DNA of 14,090 bases from CAZKUN01 sp964555935 (lineage in GTDB: Bacteria > Armatimonadota > Zipacnadia > Zipacnadales > VGFC01): positions 1-14,090 of the forward strand of contig CAZKUN010000234.1 in NCBI GenBank assembly GCA_964555935.1, in the 5' to 3' direction. The translations under genes and the position numbers were made by a program. The notes under the pieces are model-generated. The model searched no databases and was not told the origin of the DNA. It saw only the letters and a program-made list of their open reading frames with translations. Positions 6,748 through 14,090 of this stretch are shown here, in pieces; the stretch's first letter is position 1, and each line of letters starts with the position of its first letter.

Positions 6748-9700
6748 ATGACCTTGCCGCATCACAAAACCCGAGGACCGCTCATCGGATTGGTTGCACT
6801 ATCAGGGCTTCTAGCGCTATGCACTCTGGGTGCCAATCCGCGCCCGAGCATGCCGCCAACCGTCGCGCTGGCGAAACAAGGGCCCGGGATGCTGGGGCCG
6901 ATGACGCGGCGGCAGCCCATGGTACGCGAGGCGGTTCCTCAACTACTGTTGGAGGCGGTCCGCGAGCGCACGCTGCAGGGCGCGGGTCCGGATCCTGACA
7001 AGCAGCTTACTCCCACCGCGATGGCGTCGCAGGAGTTTGATGCGGCAACTCCTGGACTGGAGAAGATCGCCCGCCTTGCTTTCGTGAGCAATGGCGTGGA
7101 CGAGTGGGACAACGATTTTGAGCCAGATCCAAACGGCCCTCCCCCCGCACCGGACGACCCCAACCAGAACCCAGATGGCAAGATAGACCGCTACGGTATC
7201 TCCCCGAACGGGTTCAACATCTGGTTGATGCGCCATGACGGCAGTCAGCAGATCCAGATCACGGACATGGCCGACGACGAGCGTGATCCCTCCTACGACC
7301 CAGGCGGCACAGTGCTTGCGTTCGTCAACGCGCAGACGGGCACGTCCCAGATCTACACGGTCGACGTATTGACTCAGACAGTCACCCAAATCACCACCGA
7401 TTCCGGTAACAAGTCAAACCCCACGTGGTCGGTGGACGGCCGGTGGATTGCGTATGCCTCCGATATCAACGGGCTAGGCAACCGCGATATCATGATCGTG
7501 CGTTCGACTGGGGTCGGCGCCCCGGCGGCCCTGGCCTCAACCGGGCAGGACGAGTCTCAGCCAACGTTTGCGCCAACCGGCCTGAAGATCGCCTATACCC
7601 GCGACGATGGCGGCGTGACGCACCTCTGGCAGATGGATGGCGACGGCGGCAATCAGGAGCAACTGTCTGACGGCGGCGGCGACCCGACGGCCAATGACCG
7701 GGATCCTGCATGGCGTCAGGACGCTGTCGGCTCGCAGATCGCCTTCGCTTCCGACCGCGTGACGGACCCGGTATTGGACCCACAGCGGGACTTCAACATC
7801 TGGAGCATGGGCTCAACCGGTGAGGTTCTCGGCGCCCCGTCGACGGTACATACCAATACCGACGTCACTGACACGACCGATGACGTCATGCCTGCGTTTT
7901 CGCCCGTACTGCCGAACCCGACATCCAACCCCGATCGCGCGCCTACGCGCATCTTCTTCACGTCCTATCGCTTGGACGCCATTGGCCCGCCTGACGCCGC
8001 CTCGGAGCCGGACATTTGGGGCTTCATAATCGTCGACGACCGGCCAGCCGTGCTGCTAGAGTTGCCGGCGGTGTCCGACCGCAACCCATTCCCCGGCGAT
8101 GATGTCACGCTCAGTTGTCGTCCGTACGATGACGAGACAGGCGTCGACACCGTTGTGGCCTGGTTCAAGGATCCCGACTCCGCTGACGACGATGCCAGTG
8201 GCGTCGAGCACAAGATCTTCACGAACGGCAAACAGCCAACGACCAAGTTTTTCGAGAACGTGCGGAGCACCACCGACGACTGCGACGGCGACTTCTGGCT
8301 CGAACTCGAGGCGGACCGCGTCGGGTCGGTCCAAATGTTCGACGACGGCGATCCCATCAACTCGGGGGACGCTGTGGCCGGTGACGGCATCTACAGCGCC
8401 ATCTGGACAACGCCGAGCGTTCCGAGTGATTTTACGATCGATATTGAGATCACCGACATCGCGGGCAACTTCATCAACTTTGATGACGTCTATGGGATGA
8501 GCACGGTGCTGTTCGCGCCGCGCGCAAACCTCCTATTTGTCAATGACTACTGCGAAGGGCAGGGATTCCTCGGGGCGTCCGGTCTGAACAATGACTCGAG
8601 CTTTGGCCTCCCCAAGGAGAGCTACTACACCCTCAATCGTAGTGGATCCACCCTCGGTTCGCACCCAAACACGCTCTCGGACGGGCCGTTGGGTGAGCCG
8701 TACGACTTGTGGCGCGTCATCTGTCGGGGAGCCCCCGATCTGTCGGTACTGCAGTACTACATGCCGACGAGCGAGATGCAGTTGACCATTGATCTTCAAG
8801 GGCTTCGTGCCGTCCCTGTCGCGAACCGGGCCGTCTTCTGGGCCGCCCCGCACACCGGCGACAACTGGGCGGCGGCCGGAACGATCACGGACGCTGCGAC
8901 GCAGGCCCTCCTGACGACCTTTGTGGAGCGCGGTGGACGGCTGCTGATGACGGGGCAGGACATCGCTTGGGCGCTGACGCTGGCCGGGCAGACGGCGAAC
9001 CCATTCCTGACGAACGTCCTCGGCGCTCAGTACGTGGCGGACGACAATCAGGCCAATACACTGCACTGGACCGTCAACGGACCCGCCGGTGATCCCGTCG
9101 CGGATGATCCGTGGGGGACGAGTGGGCACTGGATTGACGAGGACGACCCGAAGGAGTTGCTTGCCGACATCCGCAATGATGCCTCGATGAGTTCGCTCTA
9201 CCCGGACGTGATCCAGGCGGTGGGCTCGATCGTGGTCTACAATTACGTGACCGAGGGAAGCGGCGTCGCCGGGGTCCGCAAACAGGACTCCACCTCGGGC
9301 TCGCGAGTCGTGTACCTCGCATTCCCCTACGAGGCTATCCACCGCCGCTACGACGCCGCCGACAATTGCCGTCCCCGCAATAAGCGAAGCAAGCTCACGC
9401 ACAATATCGCCTGCTACCTGCGCACGGGCGGCATCCAGGGGCGGGTGTTGGGCGCTCCCGGGCTGCGCCCCATCACGAGTCCCGAGCCGATCATTACCAT
9501 GCACCAGGGCGGAGCCATTGTCTACGCCCAGCGATGCAAGCCGGACGGGACATTCGTGGTAAGCGGCGTACCGCCGGGCGTCTATAGCCTTGAGGCGACA
9601 CGGCCTGGCTTCAAGATAGACAAGCCGAACAGCATCGCAGTTCATGGCGGGCTTGCCTATCCCGTCCAAGACTTCGTCATAACGGAAGCGCAACCGGGTG

Positions 9701-11802
9701 CCATCCAGGGCACGGTTACATCGGCGGCGACTGGCGGCCCCGTTGCCAACGCAACCATCACGGCCGTGAGCAACACGGACCCCCTGAACGGCCCCGTCAT
9801 CCCGTCGGTTCAGACTGCGACTGACGGTACGTACGTCATTCCGGATGTGCCGATCGGCGATTGGGACGTGGCGGCGGATGGCTCGACGTCGACGCCGCCA
9901 TTCGGGTCTGACGCTGCCCTCGTTACCGTCATCCCTGGGGGCACGGTCCAACAGGACTTCCAGTTGGACGCCGCTGACGGCACGTTGGAGGTCACCGTCA
10001 CCGACGCGGCGACCAGCGCATTGTTGAAGGACGCGCTCGTTGAGGCCAAGATCAACAACGTAGTCTTGGGTAGTGGCACTACCGACGATCAAGGGATCGC
10101 CTCGTTCGACGTGCCGCCGAGCACGTACGACGTGGTAGTGAGCCGCGCCGGCTACTCTGAGGAGACAGCCGCCGCGGCGGTCCTCAGCGCTCAGACTGTC
10201 TCCCTATCAGTCAGCCTCATCGCGCTGCCACCTGGCAGCATTGCTGGCCAGATCGCCCGGGCCTCGGCGCCGGATGACCCGTTGGACGGGGTGACCGTAC
10301 AGGTCATCTTCAATGGCGTAGTCATCGCCCAGGCCGTCAGCCAAGCCCAGTGGACGTTCCCCGGCGGGAACGCGCCTCGATACAATTACACGGTGCCCAA
10401 TGTCCCGTCCGGAGCCACGCTTGAGGTCCGCGCCGTCAAGCAAGGCTTCACGGTCAGCCCCGACCGGCAAGTCGTACGCGTCGACTCGGGCGTGGTTACC
10501 TACAGTGTTAACTTCGCCGTGAGCGCGCTCCACACGTTCCCGGCGGGACTTCAGTACATATCCGTACCGTACGACTACAGCAACCAGCTTCCGCCGATCG
10601 TGCTGGGGACGCCAGCCGGACAGGCGACGAAACTGGCTGCGTACGATCCGGCCCTGGGCCGCTATGCCGTGTACCCGGCGGCTCCTGCGGATCGATTGAG
10701 GCTGGGCGTGGCCTATTGGCTCAACCTCGCGCAGGCCCAGGACCTTGTTGCGCCAGGCCAGAAGGCCACCAGCCCTTATTTCATTCCACTGAGCAGGGGC
10801 TGGAATGGCATCGGGTCGCCGTTCACCAAGGCGGTCGATTTCTTCAGCCTGAAGGTTCGCGATCAGGCCGGAGTGGTCCGGACGATCCAGGAAGCCTTCA
10901 GCGTCGGCCTGGTCCGAAACGGCCTCTTCGCGTACGGGATCGGCGGATACAGGCTCGCCACGAGTCTCGTGCCGTTCACTGGCTACTGGTTCTTTGCAGA
11001 GGAGCCTGTCACTCTCGTGGTCACGGACCCCGACCTCATCGTTGGGGTTGGCCAAGTGAATGACGCTCCTGCCCTCGCCAAGCCGGCCGACGGTTGGGTG
11101 GCACCGGTTGTCGTGTGGTCGGCCGGCATGGCCGATGCATCCGCAGCCTTTGGCGTCGCGCCAAACGGCCCGGACCACCTATCCGTGCCGAAGCCGCCGC
11201 CACCGGGGCTCGGCGATCACGTCCAGGCCGCCTTTGAGCCCGCTCGTGCAGGCCAGATGATGGCCGTCGATATGCGCGGAGGCGGGACCCAAGAATGGCG
11301 GCTTGTCGTGCAGACGACACAGCCGAATGCGCCGGTCACTGTCACGTGGCCCGATCTGACTCAGCTTCCCGCCACGGCGAGACCTGTGCTCGTGGATCCC
11401 GTTGCGGGCAAGCGTCTCCATATGCGGATGCAGCGTGAATACGCCTACGACCCGGGCGGCGAGGCGACCCGAACCCTTGAGATCGTCCTGAACGATGACC
11501 CACTCGGGGCTCTGGTGATCACCGGGGCTAGCGCGGCGGCGACGGCGCGCGGCGCAGCTGTCAGCTACACGCTGTCTCGCGACGCTCAAGTCACAGTTGA
11601 GATCCGCAACATCGCGGGACTCGTTGTGGCAAAGCCAGCGATCGCCCGAGAGATGCAGGCAGGCGCCAACGTCACCACCTGGGGTGGTCAGGCCACGAGC
11701 GGTCTGTTGGCCCCGGGGGGCAAGTACATCGTGACGGTCCTGGCCGAGTCCGAGGACGGCCAGCAGACGAGCGCGTTGACGTTGGTCAACGTCCGCCGGT
11801 AG
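6748..11802 (+). CDS. Large secreted multidomain protein: PD40 propeller, Ig-like, GATase-like, CarboxypepD-reg-like, FlgD-Ig
   Basis: Exported or surface protein of about 1,684 aa, not matched to a named protein. The start lies between GTG 6727 and TTG 6754. AGGAG (6741-6745) is 2 bases before ATG 6748 and 8 before TTG 6754; I use the ATG. A hydrophobic signal segment (about 9-30) follows and its LALC does not fit a normal lipobox. Domains in order: TolB/PD40-type beta-propeller (about 105-405, repeats such as PTWSVDGRWIAYAS); Ig-like choice-of-anchor X type (about 428-590, AGDGIYSAIW); a Rossmann or glutamine-amidotransferase-like region (about 593-890, GGRLLMTGQDI near 729-739) without an evident catalytic triad; four carboxypeptidase-regulatory-like beta folds (about 895-1260, DGTYVIPDVP and similar); a unique region (about 1262-1431); a C-terminal FlgD-type Ig domain (about 1593-1684). 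Such modules usually bind proteins or glycans or serve as scaffold; no enzyme site is seen. Function is unknown. Confidence 0.88.
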   Translation: MTLPHHKTRGPLIGLVALSGLLALCTLGANPRPSMPPTVALAKQGPGMLGPMTRRQPMVREAVPQLLLEAVRERTLQGAGPDPDKQLTPTAMASQEFDAATPGLEKIARLAFVSNGVDEWDNDFEPDPNGPPPAPDDPNQNPDGKIDRYGISPNGFNIWLMRHDGSQQIQITDMADDERDPSYDPGGTVLAFVNAQTGTSQIYTVDVLTQTVTQITTDSGNKSNPTWSVDGRWIAYASDINGLGNRDIMIVRSTGVGAPAALASTGQDESQPTFAPTGLKIAYTRDDGGVTHLWQMDGDGGNQEQLSDGGGDPTANDRDPAWRQDAVGSQIAFASDRVTDPVLDPQRDFNIWSMGSTGEVLGAPSTVHTNTDVTDTTDDVMPAFSPVLPNPTSNPDRAPTRIFFTSYRLDAIGPPDAASEPDIWGFIIVDDRPAVLLELPAVSDRNPFPGDDVTLSCRPYDDETGVDTVVAWFKDPDSADDDASGVEHKIFTNGKQPTTKFFENVRSTTDDCDGDFWLELEADRVGSVQMFDDGDPINSGDAVAGDGIYSAIWTTPSVPSDFTIDIEITDIAGNFINFDDVYGMSTVLFAPRANLLFVNDYCEGQGFLGASGLNNDSSFGLPKESYYTLNRSGSTLGSHPNTLSDGPLGEPYDLWRVICRGAPDLSVLQYYMPTSEMQLTIDLQGLRAVPVANRAVFWAAPHTGDNWAAAGTITDAATQALLTTFVERGGRLLMTGQDIAWALTLAGQTANPFLTNVLGAQYVADDNQANTLHWTVNGPAGDPVADDPWGTSGHWIDEDDPKELLADIRNDASMSSLYPDVIQAVGSIVVYNYVTEGSGVAGVRKQDSTSGSRVVYLAFPYEAIHRRYDAADNCRPRNKRSKLTHNIACYLRTGGIQGRVLGAPGLRPITSPEPIITMHQGGAIVYAQRCKPDGTFVVSGVPPGVYSLEATRPGFKIDKPNSIAVHGGLAYPVQDFVITEAQPGAIQGTVTSAATGGPVANATITAVSNTDPLNGPVIPSVQTATDGTYVIPDVPIGDWDVAADGSTSTPPFGSDAALVTVIPGGTVQQDFQLDAADGTLEVTVTDAATSALLKDALVEAKINNVVLGSGTTDDQGIASFDVPPSTYDVVVSRAGYSEETAAAAVLSAQTVSLSVSLIALPPGSIAGQIARASAPDDPLDGVTVQVIFNGVVIAQAVSQAQWTFPGGNAPRYNYTVPNVPSGATLEVRAVKQGFTVSPDRQVVRVDSGVVTYSVNFAVSALHTFPAGLQYISVPYDYSNQLPPIVLGTPAGQATKLAAYDPALGRYAVYPAAPADRLRLGVAYWLNLAQAQDLVAPGQKATSPYFIPLSRGWNGIGSPFTKAVDFFSLKVRDQAGVVRTIQEAFSVGLVRNGLFAYGIGGYRLATSLVPFTGYWFFAEEPVTLVVTDPDLIVGVGQVNDAPALAKPADGWVAPVVVWSAGMADASAAFGVAPNGPDHLSVPKPPPPGLGDHVQAAFEPARAGQMMAVDMRGGGTQEWRLVVQTTQPNAPVTVTWPDLTQLPATARPVLVDPVAGKRLHMRMQREYAYDPGGEATRTLEIVLNDDPLGALVITGASAAATARGAAVSYTLSRDAQVTVEIRNIAGLVVAKPAIAREMQAGANVTTWGGQATSGLLAPGGKYIVTVLAESEDGQQTSALTLVNVRR

Positions 11803-11811
11803 ACTCGGGGA

Positions 11812-11838
11812 ATCCGCTGGCCGGATGTCCTATTTTCT
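11812..11838 (+). terminator. Weak candidate terminator after the large secreted-protein gene
   Basis: ATCCG (11812-11816) pairs with CGGAT (11822-11826) around a 5-base loop, and a T-rich stretch (TATTTTCT, 11831-11838) begins four bases later. It starts 9 bp after the stop codon. The stem is short, so termination may be partial. Confidence 0.35.
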
Positions 11839-11876
11839 GGCGGTGTCACATGGATAGATGGGGCCGAACCAGCCGG

Positions 11877-11906
11877 TTTACATTTCAGTCGCTCGTATGC
11901 TATACT
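11877..11906 (+). promoter_or_regulatory. Extended -10 promoter of the CsgG/FlgT-like gene
   Basis: TTTACA (-35, 11877-11882), an 18-bp spacer, then TATACT (-10, 11901-11906) preceded by TGC, an extended TGn element. The expected start is near 11913, giving a 5' leader of about 50 nt. A purine-rich ribosome binding site (GGAGGGAGAGG, 11946-11956) ends seven bases before the ATG at 11964. Confidence 0.72.
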
Positions 11907-11963
11907 CCACGCGTCCAGTTTGGCCGTGGCGAGACGTGAATCGTCGGAGGGAGAGGTCCTCAT

Positions 11964-14033
11964 ATGCGCTGCCATTCCAAGGGTTTCACAGCTCCCGGAC
12001 TGGCCCGAAGAGCCATTGCAGTAGCGGTGCTCGTCGTGATTGCTCTGGCTGCTATACCGGTTCTCGCTCTAGCGCAGACCCGGGACGTAACGACCACCGC
12101 AGTGGTGACCTTCACTGACAAGACAATGCGCAACAGTCCAGGTGGCCTGCTAGAGGCCAAGGCCACGGACGCAGTGGCGCTTGCGTTGCAGGATTCCAGA
12201 GAGTTTCTTGTGACGGCAGCTCGTGATGTTGAACTCGAACTCCGCAACCTGGGTATTTCTCCCCCGCTGTCTAACTCCCAGGCGGTGCGGCTTGGCCGGC
12301 GTCTCGACGTCGATTCAGTCGCCGTTGGTGATGTGTTGGCGGCCAGCGTCGACGACCGGACGGGCAAGGCCTCGGTCAGGATGGAGCTGAGACTGATCGA
12401 TGTCGCCGCCGAGGAGGCGCTTGATGGCGCCGTGGCGGACATTTCGACCAGCGGGCTTCCTGGCTGGCGGGGCATGGAGGCCGATGCTCTGAATGAGGCT
12501 CTCCGCCAGGCGGCAGATACCGTGGTCGACTCGATGCTTTCCACTCGCGTTCGGCGCGGCACCGTCGAGATGGTGCTGCCTTCCGGGGTCTGCGAGATCG
12601 GTTTGGGCTCTCAGGATGGCGTTAAGCGCGGGATGAAGATGGTCGTCATGCGACCCATCTACATTCGCGACCTCGAGAAGGTCGCCATGCGGAAGCTGGG
12701 GCGGATTGATGTCGGCGAGGTTCAGGCGGACATCTGCTACGCGCATGCGCAGACGGGCGTGGCGCCTCGGACTGGCGACTATGCCTTACGCGTCTACGAG
12801 CCGCTGACCCAGGTCAACATCGCTCGGAAGAAGAGCGATCGGACCCAGCTGGTGGCTGGAGCGGTCGCTTTGGCGCTGTTGGCGTCCTTCGTCGCCATCG
12901 GAACCGGTGGCAACATCTCAACCCAGGCCCCGGTCCCGATCTCGTACATCCACCAGTCCGCCATGGGGAGTACGCCTGTTATCCGCGTTGAATTCACCAA
13001 TAACGTGAAGGCGTGGGGTCACCTTCTGTTTAGGGGGCACTCGGCTGGCTTCCCGGCGGATGCTCCCTACCTCGTTGAGGTATCGTCTGGGCTGGGCGGC
13101 GAACAGTCCATCAAGATCATTGATGATGTTCCGACGGCCGCCGCGTCTCGCGACGTCACAATCACAATCAACTTCCGGGATGAGGATGGCGATCCGGACA
13201 CCGAGGATGTCGACCTGACATTCTCCCACCCGGCCCTCGTGCCTGGCACGACTTATTTCCACGCTGTCCGCAAGGTGACCGAGCCGAACTACCCAGTAGG
13301 CGCGAACCCGCCGTTGTCGCAGACGGGTGGCGTGGACGGCGTGACCCAGGATCCGACGAACGCGATCGCCGCGGGCAGTCAGTTCCCGATGGTCAGTGAG
13401 GCGACCAAGGTTGTTGGGCCGGTCACGTACGTGCTGGCGGCGCAACTCGTGTCGCCGCCGGATAACGCTCCTCCGCAGAACACGAACTCGCTCACATTCG
13501 AGTGGAATCCGACCACCGGTGCGGATGAGTACATGGTGGAGGTGTTCCCGGCGAGCGACCCGAACGGACTCCAGCAACCGATCTTCCGTCGCCAGGGCAT
13601 CCGTCCGCGGGGCGCTGCCAGTCTCACGGAGACATGGACACCTGCGACCGGCGACCTTCAGGCGAACACGTTCTACCACTGGCGGGTCGGCGCCCGCCGT
13701 TCGGTTGAACTGGGCGGCGGCAAGGCTGGGCAGGGGATCCCGCGTGTAGGGTTCGGCTCTAATGAGATCACCGGGTACGTCCTGTCATCAATGCGCTCGT
13801 TCCTGACGGCCCCGATCCCGCCGCAGCCGGTGGGTTCCACCGAAGGCGTCCAGGATCCGGGCTTGGTTGCCGGCGTTCCGCGAGACATCGTGACCCCGGT
13901 CGCTGAACCCACTGCGCCGAAGCCGGTTGCGTCACCCAAGCCGGGCCGGTCAAGAGCCGGTGCGGATCGTGGACCGAAGCTGGGCGGAACGCGTCCGCGC
14001 ATCGGCGTCTCGACGAGGTTGCCGGGCCAGTAG
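11964..14033 (+). CDS. Exported CsgG/FlgT-like protein with internal membrane segment and FN3-like domain
   Basis: Envelope protein of 689 aa with no confident family name. The N-terminus has a basic stretch and a long hydrophobic signal (about 17-38), likely cut after VLALA. Residues about 42-165 resemble the CsgG/TolB-N-like fold of periplasmic assembly proteins: an initial VVTFTD strand, then RLDVDSVAVGDVL, equivalent to the family's 'lg.dyvv.G.v' strand. Residues about 192-280 resemble the FlgT C-terminal SH3-like barrel (LGSQDGVKRGMKMVVM, then a closing GDYALRVYEP). A second hydrophobic helix lies at about 296-316. Beyond it come an Ig-like beta region (about 325-440), an FN3-like domain (about 495-580; SPPDNAP, LTFEWNPTTGADEYMVEV, YHWRVGA) and a Pro/Lys/Arg-rich tail. 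The helix implies membrane anchoring, so the two halves may face different compartments. A role in envelope secretion or surface attachment is inferred from resemblance only. The gene has its own promoter. Confidence 0.85.
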   Translation: MRCHSKGFTAPGLARRAIAVAVLVVIALAAIPVLALAQTRDVTTTAVVTFTDKTMRNSPGGLLEAKATDAVALALQDSREFLVTAARDVELELRNLGISPPLSNSQAVRLGRRLDVDSVAVGDVLAASVDDRTGKASVRMELRLIDVAAEEALDGAVADISTSGLPGWRGMEADALNEALRQAADTVVDSMLSTRVRRGTVEMVLPSGVCEIGLGSQDGVKRGMKMVVMRPIYIRDLEKVAMRKLGRIDVGEVQADICYAHAQTGVAPRTGDYALRVYEPLTQVNIARKKSDRTQLVAGAVALALLASFVAIGTGGNISTQAPVPISYIHQSAMGSTPVIRVEFTNNVKAWGHLLFRGHSAGFPADAPYLVEVSSGLGGEQSIKIIDDVPTAAASRDVTITINFRDEDGDPDTEDVDLTFSHPALVPGTTYFHAVRKVTEPNYPVGANPPLSQTGGVDGVTQDPTNAIAAGSQFPMVSEATKVVGPVTYVLAAQLVSPPDNAPPQNTNSLTFEWNPTTGADEYMVEVFPASDPNGLQQPIFRRQGIRPRGAASLTETWTPATGDLQANTFYHWRVGARRSVELGGGKAGQGIPRVGFGSNEITGYVLSSMRSFLTAPIPPQPVGSTEGVQDPGLVAGVPRDIVTPVAEPTAPKPVASPKPGRSRAGADRGPKLGGTRPRIGVSTRLPGQ

Positions 14034-14041
14034 CCGGACGC

Positions 14042-14071
14042 GCGTCACTGGTGTTTCCGGGGGCGTGACGC
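14042..14071 (+). terminator. 7-bp dyad after the last gene, possible terminator
   Basis: GCGTCAC (14042-14048) pairs perfectly with GTGACGC (14065-14071) around a 16-base loop, 8 bp after the stop codon. No T-run follows. It could be a weak terminator or a binding site; the window ends 19 bases later. Confidence 0.35.
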
Positions 14072-14090
14072 AGGTCTCGGGCGGACATCG

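Noticed and set aside
6588..6998. 136-codon + strand open frame in the leader and the start of the large gene
   Set aside because: It overlaps the signal sequence of the large gene in another frame and lacks a ribosome binding site. I did not find a product signature.
8533..10092. 519-codon open frame on the - strand inside the large secreted-protein gene
   Set aside because: It is antisense to a clearly coding frame, has an Arg-rich low-information protein typical of GC-rich shadow frames, and has no recognisable domain.

Overview
The window is a GC-rich chromosomal stretch, all genes on the + strand, from what looks like a metagenome-derived or draft assembly: exactly 100 Ns sit at 5454-5553. 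The left half is housekeeping and the right half encodes two large envelope or secreted proteins. No mobile element, CRISPR array, tRNA or rRNA was seen. The gene order polA - rpsA (four-S1-domain type) - coaE is also found in Actinobacteria, for example Mycobacterium. The secreted proteins, with a PD40 propeller, carboxypeptidase-regulatory-like folds, a FlgD-type Ig domain and a CsgG/FlgT-like periplasmic protein, fit a diderm bacterium better. An Armatimonadota-like or related uncultured lineage is my guess, at low confidence.

Layout. (1) 3-1109: the 3' part of a membrane-anchored SppA-type Ser-Lys protease, followed by a strong intrinsic terminator at 1132-1186. (2) 1234-6279: DNA polymerase I (GTG start), ribosomal protein S1 and dephospho-CoA kinase. 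S1 and CoaE are only 21 bp apart and probably cotranscribed. The polA-S1 spacer holds two dyads and may contain a terminator and an S1 promoter. (3) 6280-6747: a 468-bp non-coding stretch with a near-consensus extended -10 promoter and a leader of about 350 nt. (4) 6748-11802: a secreted multidomain protein of about 1,684 residues. (5) 11803-11963: a short spacer with a weak terminator and a second extended -10 promoter. (6) 11964-14033: a 689-aa exported protein with CsgG-like and FlgT-like parts, an internal membrane segment and an FN3-like domain, followed by a 7-bp dyad.

The housekeeping genes cover replication and repair (Pol I), translation (S1) and coenzyme A synthesis (CoaE). Pol I has lost the residues of the 3'-5' exonuclease site and carries a candidate sliding-clamp-binding pentapeptide in an acidic insert. 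The S1 gene ends in an 84-bp Ala/Glu/Pro-coding repeat, and the assembly gap inside it is flanked by the same 35 bases on both sides, so it may be an artefact. The most novel material is the pair of envelope genes on the right. They have similar promoter architecture, but nothing in the sequence proves that they work together.
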